Part shown: positions 28,853 to 36,650 of the stretch, one piece after another | Layout: each line of letters opens with the position of its first letter | How positions within the stretch are numbered: position 1 is the stretch's first letter | NCBI GenBank assembly: GCA_910585215.1 | Contig: CAJUDQ010000010.1 | Location: 1-52,570, forward strand | Direction of reading: 5' to 3' | Source of the DNA: an uncultured Lachnospiraceae bacterium | Lineage (GTDB): Bacteria; Bacillota; Clostridia; Lachnospirales; Lachnospiraceae | Length of the DNA stretch: 52,570 nucleotides | Program-made: the position numbers and the translations under genes | The notes under the pieces: model-generated | The model's database searches: none | The model's input: the letters and a program-made list of their open reading frames with translations, nothing else | What the model was told of the DNA's origin: nothing

Positions 28853-29563
28853 CTATAATATCATACTGCTGTCCTCTTCCATGATTCCCAGTGAAATATT
28901 CAGATTTCCGTTTCTGCATCTCAACGAATCAATAAACAGTTTTTCATTGATATCCTCTTTCAGTTCCACCACATAAGTAAGCTCATACAATGTTCCCAGA
29001 TTTGTTGTTTTTACCTTTTCAAGCATTGCACTTTTGGTATATTCCTCAAACAAATCGTCAAATGCCCCCTGATAATTCAAATTTTCCGGTATGGTGATTG
29101 TAAGCTGTTTTGTCTGTGTCTTTTTTACTGCATAGCCAAATCTGTTTAAAAGAAAATACACGGTTCCTATACTGACACAAAATACAACTGCAAATAAAAT
29201 ACATCCCACTCCGCAGGCAAGGCCGGTAGCCATTGCAAAAAACACATTGACAATATCTCTTGAATTTCCCGGAACACTTCGAAATCTTACCAGAGCAAAT
29301 ACACCGCCAAGAGAAATGGCCTTTGCGATATCAGAACCAATCAGCATAATCACTGCCGCTACGCAGACTGGAAGAATAACAAGTGTAAAAGCAAAATGCT
29401 GCGAATATTTCTTTTTTGCATCGCTGAAAATATAAACCAGACTTAAAAACATCCCCAATGCAAGCGCTACCCCCAAACTAATCAGTATATCCGCTGTTTC
29501 TAAGCCAATACCTGTATTTGTGGCTGATGTTGAATCTGCTGTTTCAAATATTGTCGTAAACAT
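28853..29563 (-). CDS. DUF4956 membrane protein, partner of the polyphosphate polymerase
   Basis: 236 residues. Four membrane helices in the first ~145 residues (DILISLGVALALGMFLSLVY, FTLVILPVCVAAVIMLIGSD, FFAMATGLACGVGCILFAVV...), with the conserved loop KAISLGGVFALVRFRSVPGN between, then a cytoplasmic alpha/beta domain of ~90 residues. This matches DUF4956, a family repeatedly found beside VTC-domain polyphosphate polymerases. AAAGGAG precedes ATG. The gene begins inside the VTC gene (64-bp overlap in another frame), implying tight coupling. A role in polyphosphate export or polymerase anchoring is inference. Confidence 0.88.
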   Translation of the reverse strand: MFTTIFETADSTSATNTGIGLETADILISLGVALALGMFLSLVYIFSDAKKKYSQHFAFTLVILPVCVAAVIMLIGSDIAKAISLGGVFALVRFRSVPGNSRDIVNVFFAMATGLACGVGCILFAVVFCVSIGTVYFLLNRFGYAVKKTQTKQLTITIPENLNYQGAFDDLFEEYTKSAMLEKVKTTNLGTLYELTYVVELKEDINEKLFIDSLRCRNGNLNISLGIMEEDSSMIL

Positions 29564-30300
29564 TTCAGTTCTCCTTTCTCTTCTTTATTGATTTGCTGTA
29601 TTGTCTTTTTATACTCTGTTCCATATTTTGAAAACGATGTTGCAAACAGTGCCTTTTCTGACAAAAGCTTTGTAAACCACAACGGTATTGCTTCCGAACT
29701 TTTGATTTCCATAAGCCAGAACATATTGCCAATTAACAATTCTCCCTGATTTCCTTTTTCCAGTCCTACATCTGTTCTCCGGCTTCGGATATTTGTGTCA
29801 AAAGTAACCCGAAAGTCCTGATTGTCTTTGGAAAAAAATGCCTGTCTGTCATAAGTAAGATATACTTTTGGTTTTAAATCATATATCTTTAAAAAATATT
29901 TGATTTCTTCCAACACCTGCCTGTTGATATAAGGCTGATTGCCGGGGTCTGTTCCCTGTTCTACAAGATTGTAAGCTTCAAAAAGCCTCAAAGTAGTTCT
30001 CCGTTTATTTACCAGTCCTTTATATTTTTTCTTAATTTCCAAAAATACTTTATCATTCATATCAGGAACACCATAGCTTCTGAGTCTTAATTTTTCCTTA
30101 TAGACAGGTTTTTCTATGGAAGCACGAATAAGCGCATCATTTTCCGTATCATAATAAATATTCGCGATATTATACAGTCTTCCATCCTGATTAAACTTAT
30201 CCGGCTTCATATTTTCTCTGATATGTTCCAAAAGCCAGAAATAAGTTTCTTCCGTCAACAAATATTTTTTCTCATATCTGCTGAATACCTCAATCGCCAT
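29500..30300 (-). CDS. VTC-domain polyphosphate polymerase
   Basis: 266 residues from ATG at 30300 (MAIEVFSRYEKKYLL), after AGAGGAGATG. VTC domains form a beta tunnel that makes polyphosphate from nucleotide triphosphate. Tunnel motifs are present: RYEKKYLL, NIYYDTENDALIRAS, YKEKLRLRSYG, VFLEIKKKYKGLVNKRR, LTYDRQAFF, LMEIKSSEAIPLWF and SFSKYGTEYKK, with the basic Lys/Arg and the metal-binding Glu residues retained. No SPX domain or membrane helix, as usual in bacteria. It lies 90 bp after a sensor kinase gene and overlaps DUF4956 downstream. Often paired with a CotH gene elsewhere; here CotH is absent. Confidence 0.9.
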   Translation of the reverse strand: MAIEVFSRYEKKYLLTEETYFWLLEHIRENMKPDKFNQDGRLYNIANIYYDTENDALIRASIEKPVYKEKLRLRSYGVPDMNDKVFLEIKKKYKGLVNKRRTTLRLFEAYNLVEQGTDPGNQPYINRQVLEEIKYFLKIYDLKPKVYLTYDRQAFFSKDNQDFRVTFDTNIRSRRTDVGLEKGNQGELLIGNMFWLMEIKSSEAIPLWFTKLLSEKALFATSFSKYGTEYKKTIQQINKEEKGELKCLRQYLKQQIQHQPQIQVLA

Positions 30301-30390
30301 ACAATCATCTCCTCTGCGGTTATGCATTTATCAATTCCATGTTGTTATGATACAATTCCAAAGTGACAATCATGTGAATATCTGGTGTTT

Positions 30391-31944
30391 TTATATTGTA
30401 TATTTTTTGTCTGTTATTTTAAGTTCAAACCAGAAAATACTCCCATGCCCGACAACGCTTGTCACGCCGTAGCGGGCATCATGAAGCTTTAAAATATTTT
30501 TTACAATAGACAATCCAAGCCCCGTTCCCATAATTGCGCGTTTATGTGTTTTATCTATCTTGTAATATCTGTCCCATACATTATTTATCTGCTCCTGTGG
30601 TATTCCATCTCCGGTATCCGCTACCTCAATTCTTACAATTCCCCCATTCACAAGCTGTCTGACGGTTACCTTTTTATCTTCTCCCGTATAATTTACTGCG
30701 TTATTTACCAGATTATAAAGGACTTGATAAATTTTAAATTCATCCGCCTTTACGCATACTTCCGCTTCGTCGTACTCAAATATAATTTTATAGCCATCCT
30801 GTTCTACCAGCTTTGCATAACGCTCCATTACACTTTTAATTCCGGCTGTCAGATTGTATTCTTTCATATCTGCGCTGTCTACACCGGCTTGCAGTTTGGA
30901 GATATCCAGAAGGTCATTGACAAGACTGGTCAGCCTTTTTGCTTCATCTATAATGATTTGTATATTTTCCTGTGTATTCTCTCCAGGCAAATCTCTCATA
31001 ATCTCTGCATAGGCAGTAATCATGGTAAGAGGAGTTCGCAGGTCATGTGAGACATTTGCAATCAGTTCTCTCTGTAAAAGCTCCGATTTTGTCAGCTCAT
31101 TTACTGTATAATTTAAAGTGTCTGACATTTCAGAAATTTCTCTATATCCACTGTTGTCAAATTCAATATTATAATCCCCTTCAGAAATTTTTTTCGCTGT
31201 ATTATTAATCTTAATAATCGGCTTTGAAATATGAAAGGACAGAAGGATTGCCATAATCAAAGACAACACTATCATAATAAGTGAAATATAAATAAACTGC
31301 TGCTTTATGGCATGGACAGTTGCTGTTACAGGTGTAATAACAGAATCCGCAATAATAAAATATTCCCTATTTTGGCCGTCTGTAATAATTTTTGCAGTCA
31401 GCATAGTCTCCATATGAGAATTTTCAGGAATATTAAACATCTTTTCCAGTTCTTCCCGCTTATGTATCTTCGGGGGTTCTGATACACCTTCCTGAAACTC
31501 CGGCTCTCTGCTTTCTTTTAACTCTTCATTTTTATAAGGCTTTTCCAAGATTCCTTTTTTACTTGATATCTGCACTTCTTTGTTATTTTCCAGTGCCATC
31601 TCATATAATTTTATGATTTGTTCTCTGTCCAGTCTGCTGATTGCCTCTGTAGCAGCACTTCCGGCAGTATAAATTCTTTCACCGGAAGAATCTGCCAGAA
31701 TCATCCGAATATCATAACTTTTCGCAAGATTATTCATCTGCTCTTTATAATCCGCCTCATCCATAATATCTGTAATCTTTGCAACCGCCTTCTCCAGCTC
31801 TTTTTCCTTGCCTTTTTTATAAAAACGGTCCAGATAAACCGTCTGCATAATCCATAAAATCAAAAGAAGGATAAGAATAAAAATCAGAAGGCAGCCAAAA
31901 ATACTCCATTTTATGCTGATTTTTCCACTGCTTCTATGCTTCAA
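30391..31944 (-). CDS. Sensor histidine kinase
   Basis: 517 residues, TTG start overlapping the response regulator stop by 11 bp, with GGAG 12 nt upstream. Order: membrane helix 1 (~12-33), an extracytoplasmic domain of ~185 residues, helix 2 (~222-245), HAMP, HisKA with the phospho-His in LIANVSHDLRTPLTMITAYA, and HATPase with NAVNYT (N box), DTGDGIP (G1) and GTGLGLSIVKN (G2). All catalytic boxes are intact. The extracytoplasmic domain contains a charged stretch (KEELEKMFNIPENSHM). Partner of the regulator directly upstream; the genes that follow make polyphosphate, so a phosphate or envelope signal is possible (inference). Confidence 0.93.
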   Translation of the reverse strand: MKHRSSGKISIKWSIFGCLLIFILILLLILWIMQTVYLDRFYKKGKEKELEKAVAKITDIMDEADYKEQMNNLAKSYDIRMILADSSGERIYTAGSAATEAISRLDREQIIKLYEMALENNKEVQISSKKGILEKPYKNEELKESREPEFQEGVSEPPKIHKREELEKMFNIPENSHMETMLTAKIITDGQNREYFIIADSVITPVTATVHAIKQQFIYISLIMIVLSLIMAILLSFHISKPIIKINNTAKKISEGDYNIEFDNSGYREISEMSDTLNYTVNELTKSELLQRELIANVSHDLRTPLTMITAYAEIMRDLPGENTQENIQIIIDEAKRLTSLVNDLLDISKLQAGVDSADMKEYNLTAGIKSVMERYAKLVEQDGYKIIFEYDEAEVCVKADEFKIYQVLYNLVNNAVNYTGEDKKVTVRQLVNGGIVRIEVADTGDGIPQEQINNVWDRYYKIDKTHKRAIMGTGLGLSIVKNILKLHDARYGVTSVVGHGSIFWFELKITDKKYTI

Positions 31945-32623
31945 AACGATATCCCACTCCTCTTAGTGTTACAAGAAATTTCCGATATTCCCCAAGACTG
32001 CTTCGAAGAAGCTTGATATGGGTATCCAGGGTTCTGTCATCTCCAAAATAATCATATCCCCAGACTTCGGTAATCAGTTTCTCTCTTGTCAGGGCAATGC
32101 CTTTGTTTCTTACCATATAGAAAAGTAAATCATATTCCTTTGGTGTCATATCGACTCTTTTCCCGTCTATTTGAACCAGACGGCCGGTAAAATCTACCAA
32201 AAGCCCCTCTCTTTTGTAAATTTCATGTGGAATTTCCTGACTGGCGACTGTATTTTCTGTTTTCTGGTATCTTGAAATCACTGCATTTACCCGCATCATA
32301 AGCTCTTTTGGTGAAAATGGCTTTACCACATAGTCATCAATGCCGAGTTCAAATCCATGAATCCTGTCATATTCTTCACCCCTTGCAGAAAGCATAATCA
32401 CAGGAATATCCTTAAGTTTTTTTATTTCTTTACAGGTAGAAAATCCGTCCAATTCCGGCATCATTACATCCAAAATAATTAGATCAAACTCTTTCTTCCG
32501 ACAGATATCAAGCGCCTGCATTCCATCTTCTGCCTCTTCGATTTCATAGCCTTCAAACTCGGCATATTTTTTTATAATCCGTCTGATTTTTTCTTCATCA
32601 TCTGCTATCAATAATCTTTTCAT
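31934..32623 (-). CDS. OmpR/PhoB-family response regulator
   Basis: 229 residues from the ATG at 32623 (MKRLLIADDEEKIRR), with AAAGGA 9 nt upstream. Receiver domain: acidic pair in ADDEE, phospho-acceptor Asp in LIILDVMMPELDG, Thr/Ser-type switch LSARGEEYD and Lys in YVVKPFSPKEL. The C-terminal winged helix contains DMTPKEYDLLFYMVRNKG and DDRTLDTHIKLLRSSLGEY. It overlaps the kinase gene. The thrC terminator separates it from the upstream gene. Confidence 0.95.
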   Translation of the reverse strand: MKRLLIADDEEKIRRIIKKYAEFEGYEIEEAEDGMQALDICRKKEFDLIILDVMMPELDGFSTCKEIKKLKDIPVIMLSARGEEYDRIHGFELGIDDYVVKPFSPKELMMRVNAVISRYQKTENTVASQEIPHEIYKREGLLVDFTGRLVQIDGKRVDMTPKEYDLLFYMVRNKGIALTREKLITEVWGYDYFGDDRTLDTHIKLLRSSLGEYRKFLVTLRGVGYRFEA

Positions 32624-32673
32624 TCTACGAAATCCTTTCTTATACATACAGCTATTTGAAATGAATTACTTTG

Positions 32674-32728
32674 ATAAAAACGCAGCTATTTCCTGTTTCC
32701 TCCTGACGGAACTCACAAAATAGCTGCG
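32674..32728 (-). terminator. Terminator downstream of thrC
   Basis: CGCAGCTATTT (32681-32691) and AAATAGCTGCG (32718-32728) form an 11-bp stem; on the - strand it is followed by TTTTTATC. It separates thrC from the two-component operon. Confidence 0.85.
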
Positions 32729-32786
32729 GCATCATTTTTATTGATTTATTCCTGTTGATTTATTCTTATTAGTGTATTCCACTTTT

Positions 32787-34292
32787 TTATTTTGTTATTC
32801 CAAGAAACTTTTTAATTACGCTCTCCATTTCTTCCGCCTGACATACTGTATTATGGCGTACAGGAGCATTTCTGATTTCATCAATTGCCCTTGGAACCTT
32901 TCTGTTTGAAATATCTGCCAGTTTATCTACAAGTGCAAAATCATCCATATCATTACAGTTTGTATCAATAGCATTCATTACACTTCTTGTAAACTTGAAC
33001 GGACTTGCTGTAGATGCAATCACAGCCGGCGTTTTGTCTCCTGTCTGTTCCTTATATTTTTGATATACCCTTGCTGCAACTGCTGTATGTGTATCCAGCA
33101 CATAGCCAGTCTTTTCATAAAGTGATTTAATCAAAGACGCTGTTTCTGCTTCTGTGGCATAATTTCCATAAAAATCCGCCAGCTCCTTTTTCATCTCCTC
33201 CGTAATGCTGTATTTTCCGTCAGAAACCAGTGCTTCCATAAGCTCTTTGTTCTTCTTATCACTATTTCCCGCAATCCGGTAAATCAAACGCTCCAGATTG
33301 CTGGATATCAGAATATCCATAGACGGGGAGTTTGTAATCATAAATTCACGGTTTTTATCATAAGTTCCAGTTGAAAAGAAATCATATAATACTTTATTTT
33401 CATTGGAAGCACAGATAAGCTTTGCCACAGGCAGTCCCATATTCTTTGCATAAAATGCAGCAAGAATATTTCCGAAATTTCCAGTCGGAACAACGACATT
33501 TATCTTCTCTCCGTTTTTAATTTCATTTTTTTCCACCATCTTTACATACGCATATATATAATATACGACCTGAGGAATCAGCCGTCCGATATTGATAGAA
33601 TTTGCGGAAGAAAACTGGAATCCCTTTTCTGCCAGCTCCTGTGCCAGCTCCTTATTTCCAAAAATTTCCTTTACGCCACTCTGTGCCTGGTCAAAGTTTC
33701 CATAAATACCTACTACAAAGGTATTTTCTCCTTTCTGTGTCACCATCTGTTTTTCCTGAACAGGACTTACGCCTCCCTTTGGATAAAAAACAATAATTTT
33801 TGTTCCTGGAACATCTGCAAATCCCGCCATTGCAGCCTTTCCCGTATCACCGGAAGTTGCTGTCAGAATAACAATTTCATTCTTTACATTATTTTTTTTC
33901 GCAGATACTGTCATAAGATGTGGCAGAATCGAAAGTGCCATATCTTTAAAAGCAATCGTTGCTCCATGGAACAATTCCAGATAATAAGTTCCATCTGCCT
34001 TGACAAGAGGAGCAATTTCCTCTGTATCAAATTTTGAATCATATGCGCGTGCAATGCAGGTTTTTAACTCCTCTTCTGTAAAATCAGTAAAAAACAGATG
34101 CATTACCTCGTATGCCACTTCCTGATAACTCATTTTTGCCAGTTCTTCGATAGATTTTTCCAATACTGGAATCTCCGTTGGAACAAATAAACCCCCATCA
34201 TCCGCCAATCCTTTTAAGATTGCCTGCGATGCCGTAGCTGTCTGACTGCTTCTGGTACTTTTATATAATATTTCCTTATGTGATAGTTTCAT
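32787..34292 (-). CDS. thrC: Threonine synthase
   Basis: 501 residues, PLP enzyme that makes threonine from O-phosphohomoserine. The N-terminus (LYKSTRSSQTATASQAILKG, ADDGGLFVP) and ELFHGATIAFKDMALSILPH, with the PLP Lys in AFKD, are typical of the long ThrC class, as are TATSGDTGKAAMAGF and VPTGNFGNILAAFYAK. GAGG precedes ATG by 9 nt. It has its own promoter (34353-34381) and terminator, so it is probably a single-gene unit. No homoserine kinase or dehydrogenase gene is nearby. Confidence 0.97.
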   Translation of the reverse strand: MKLSHKEILYKSTRSSQTATASQAILKGLADDGGLFVPTEIPVLEKSIEELAKMSYQEVAYEVMHLFFTDFTEEELKTCIARAYDSKFDTEEIAPLVKADGTYYLELFHGATIAFKDMALSILPHLMTVSAKKNNVKNEIVILTATSGDTGKAAMAGFADVPGTKIIVFYPKGGVSPVQEKQMVTQKGENTFVVGIYGNFDQAQSGVKEIFGNKELAQELAEKGFQFSSANSINIGRLIPQVVYYIYAYVKMVEKNEIKNGEKINVVVPTGNFGNILAAFYAKNMGLPVAKLICASNENKVLYDFFSTGTYDKNREFMITNSPSMDILISSNLERLIYRIAGNSDKKNKELMEALVSDGKYSITEEMKKELADFYGNYATEAETASLIKSLYEKTGYVLDTHTAVAARVYQKYKEQTGDKTPAVIASTASPFKFTRSVMNAIDTNCNDMDDFALVDKLADISNRKVPRAIDEIRNAPVRHNTVCQAEEMESVIKKFLGITK

Positions 34293-34352
34293 TTATTGTA
34301 ACCTCTTTCTTTCCTGTTTTCACTTATATGTAACACTTTTTAGGTACGATTT

Positions 34353-34381
34353 ATCATAGCATAATTTAATGGATAAGACAA
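34353..34381 (-). promoter_or_regulatory. Promoter of thrC
   Basis: On the - strand TTGTCT (34381-34376), 17-nt spacer ending in TGC, and TATGAT (34358-34353), 60 bp upstream of the start. It is divergent from the AP2 gene promoter 45 bp away. Confidence 0.75.
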
Positions 34382-34425
34382 GCATAATATTTTATCAAAC
34401 CTGTCTGTTTTACTGATATTCCCTG

Positions 34426-34454
34426 TTGCACTCTTTTTCATCTTATGCTATTCT
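34426..34454 (+). promoter_or_regulatory. Extended -10 promoter of the AP2-like gene
   Basis: TTGCAC (34426-34431), 17-nt spacer carrying TG at 34446-34447, and TATTCT (34449-34454). It gives a short leader of about 30 nt before the start at 34489. Confidence 0.75.
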
Positions 34455-34488
34455 AATTTTATATTTTATAACAGAGAGGACAATTCCC

Positions 34489-35277
34489 ATGGAAAAAGGT
34501 GTATTTCAGGCATTAAAAAAAGACGGCAGTATCTACTACCGTGCATCCTTTACATTTCAAAACAAACATATCAGCCTTGGCAGCTTTCCTTCTCAGGCTC
34601 TTGCGCATATCGCGTACAATGAAGCTGTCTCTCTTTCCCATAACAGCAATATTACTCTTTCAGATTATAAACCGGAGGTTCACACACTTTCTTTTTCAAA
34701 ATGGGTCACAATTATCAACTTCCGTGACAATCACCTTTATTTCAAAACTCCTATTTACCTCAGACCAAAATATTTTGAATATTATCTTACACAGGAACTG
34801 ATACTGAAATTTGATGTCGATGACCTGTTCTTTTATTCCACTCATACCATTATGAAACGCGGCGGTCATCTTTTTGTTGCAGATTATGGCATGCAGCTTA
34901 ACATTTTGAACCGATATGGCATTAAAAACTTTGCTGTTCCTGGCAAGGACTACCGGTTTGTAAATGGTGATGACACTGATTTCAGATACAAAAATATTGA
35001 TATTATCAACCGTTATTATGGTGTTACTAAAAATGACCAGAATGGCAGAATCCGGTACAATGTAAAAATTCATATTAATGGTGATTTCTTTATTGGACTT
35101 TTCCGCACGGAAACAGAGGCCGCAATTGCGTATAACAAAGCTGTTGATATATTATCTGAAAGAGGAATTGCCATACGATACACAAAAAATTATATTGACG
35201 GCATGAATGCAAAAGACTATATGGAACAATACGAAAAAATAAAAATACCGGAAAAAATCAGGGGTTATAACCCCTGA
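34489..35277 (+). CDS. AP2-like DNA-binding protein with a degenerate HNH-like centre
   Basis: 262 residues from the ATG at 34489, 8 nt after GAGAGGA. Two AP2/ERF-like units are seen: residues ~4-50 (YYRASFTFQNKHISLGSF... AHIAYNEAVSL) and ~187-240 (RYNVKIHINGDFFIGLFRTE... AAIAYNKAVDIL), each with the three-strand-plus-helix pattern and the AxxAYxxA helix. Between them, YRFVNGDDTDFRYKNIDIIN resembles the end of an HNH motif (H-x-NGxxxDNRxxNL) but lacks the His, so nuclease activity is doubtful. Bacterial AP2-HNH proteins are usually mobile endonucleases; this may be one turned into a DNA-binding regulator. Only + gene in the right half; own promoter. Confidence 0.75.
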   Translation: MEKGVFQALKKDGSIYYRASFTFQNKHISLGSFPSQALAHIAYNEAVSLSHNSNITLSDYKPEVHTLSFSKWVTIINFRDNHLYFKTPIYLRPKYFEYYLTQELILKFDVDDLFFYSTHTIMKRGGHLFVADYGMQLNILNRYGIKNFAVPGKDYRFVNGDDTDFRYKNIDIINRYYGVTKNDQNGRIRYNVKIHINGDFFIGLFRTETEAAIAYNKAVDILSERGIAIRYTKNYIDGMNAKDYMEQYEKIKIPEKIRGYNP

Positions 35278-35279
35278 TT
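35250..35279. terminator. 24-bp perfect palindrome holding both convergent stop codons
   Basis: 35256-35279 (centre at GGGGTTATAACCCC) is an exact palindrome. It contains the + gene stop TGA (35275-35277) and the - gene stop TAA (35267-35265). On the - strand it is followed by TTTTTTCC, giving a good terminator for the amidase-like gene; the + side tail is poor in T. Confidence 0.8.
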
Positions 35280-36119
35280 GTCCATCCATTGTACAATCGC
35301 CTTTGCCACTGCCTTGGCATAGGCTTCTTTATTTTCCTCATAATCTCTGATATCTGAGCGATTCAATACGGACCCCATCCCCAGAACAAGACTTGGTCCT
35401 ATACACTGTGAATTTGTATAATAATCCTCTTCTGTAGATTTGGCTGTTCCGGCATCCACTGTATTAATCTGTGCTCCGGCAGCCTCAAGTTCATGAAGAA
35501 TCAGCTTTGCGGCAGCATCCGAAGTTTTCGGCCGTTTGCGATGCACCCATACAGTCATACCGCTTCTTTCGTCAATACCATTATAGCTGTTTCTTGTAAG
35601 CGTCACCATAAGGTCTGCATAAACATTATTGGCAAGGTCCGAGCGTTCTGTATCTTCCACATATTTATTTTCTTCTCTTGTCATATATACAACTACATTT
35701 TGACTGTTCAGTTCTTTTTTTATCAGCTGCGCAAATTCAAGGTTATATTCACTTTCTGTCATGGCAGCAGGGGTTTGCGAAGTATTTCCCTTTTCATAAC
35801 CTCCAAGTGCAGGGTCAAGACAGACAATTCTCACATCATCTTTTGTATGGGCATTCTCACCGGCATTTTTATCCCTGACAGGAATATTGTCAAGTGTAGT
35901 AATCTCCTCCGGTGAAGGTGATTCATCAGAACCCGTAGTATGATTCTCCTGTATAGCTGCAGAAGAATGTGGTGTCTGCGGATTTGCAGCTTCTTCCTCC
36001 TGTTTCTTTACAATATAACTCCTATATTGCACCAGACCAATCATAATCAATGCTTCAATTACAATAATAAAAAACAGTATCATCTGTGGTCTGTATTTTT
36101 TCATCAGACTATTGCTCAT
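35265..36119 (-). CDS. Membrane-anchored Amidase_3-fold protein, probably catalytically inactive
   Basis: 284 residues. One N-terminal membrane helix (about 12-34, MILFFIIVIEALIMIGLVQY), a disordered Pro/Ser/Thr/Glu linker to ~85, then an Amidase_3-like domain outside the cell. The fold is recognised from VRIVCLDPALGGYEKGN, LEFAQLIKKELNSQNVVVYM, TREEN, SDLANNVYADLMVTLTRNSY and SLVLGMGSVLNRSD. In active enzymes these positions read DPGHGG, IHxN and VExGFxSN; here the zinc His residues and the catalytic Glu are all missing. It therefore looks like a pseudo-amidase, perhaps a peptidoglycan-binding regulator. It lies 22 bp downstream of leuD and shares a stop-codon palindrome with the convergent AP2 gene. 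Confidence 0.8.
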   Translation of the reverse strand: MSNSLMKKYRPQMILFFIIVIEALIMIGLVQYRSYIVKKQEEEAANPQTPHSSAAIQENHTTGSDESPSPEEITTLDNIPVRDKNAGENAHTKDDVRIVCLDPALGGYEKGNTSQTPAAMTESEYNLEFAQLIKKELNSQNVVVYMTREENKYVEDTERSDLANNVYADLMVTLTRNSYNGIDERSGMTVWVHRKRPKTSDAAAKLILHELEAAGAQINTVDAGTAKSTEEDYYTNSQCIGPSLVLGMGSVLNRSDIRDYEENKEAYAKAVAKAIVQWMDNQGL

Positions 36120-36141
36120 CCCTTAAACTCCCAAATTCTTT

Positions 36142-36630
36142 TTACTGATTGTTAATATAGTTGATAAGTCCCTCTGCCCTGATTATTTTCTGCATAAATT
36201 CAGGAAATGCCTGGCCTCGGTATTCGGTTCCCTTGGTTTTGTCATAAATCATCCCGCTGTCAAAATCAATCTCCACTTCATCACCAGCCTCAATATTCTG
36301 TGCAGCCTCCTTTGATTCAATAATTGGAAGTCCAATATTAATCGCATTTCGGTAAAAAATTCTTGCAAAGGTCTCCGCTATCACACAGCTCACTCCTGCT
36401 GCCTTAATGGCAATCGGCGCATGCTCTCTTGAAGAACCGCAGCCAAAATTTTTACCGGCAGTAATAATATCCCCCTGTTTTACTCTGTTTACAAAATCCG
36501 CATCAATATCCTCCATACAATGTGCCGCCAGTTCTGACGGGTCTGGAGCATTCAGATATCTTGCCGGAATAATTACATCGGTATCTACATTATCGCCAAA
36601 CTTAAAAACGTTTCCACTTGCTTTCATCAT
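36142..36630 (-). CDS. leuD: 3-isopropylmalate dehydratase, small subunit
   Basis: 162 residues, the short LeuD/HacB type. With LeuC it isomerises 2-isopropylmalate to 3-isopropylmalate in leucine synthesis. Motifs: FGDNVDTDVIIPARYL, FGCGSSREHAPIAIKAAGV and FYRNAINIGLPI. AGGAGG precedes ATGATG; either Met may start. It lies 20 bp after leuC. Confidence 0.96.
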   Translation of the reverse strand: MMKASGNVFKFGDNVDTDVIIPARYLNAPDPSELAAHCMEDIDADFVNRVKQGDIITAGKNFGCGSSREHAPIAIKAAGVSCVIAETFARIFYRNAINIGLPIIESKEAAQNIEAGDEVEIDFDSGMIYDKTKGTEYRGQAFPEFMQKIIRAEGLINYINNQ

Positions 36631-36650
36631 TGTGCCTCCTGATATTCTTT

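Noticed and set aside
35493..35915. 140-codon + strand frame opposite the pseudo-amidase gene
   Set aside because: No ribosome site and low-complexity Phe/Ile/His composition typical of an antisense shadow.
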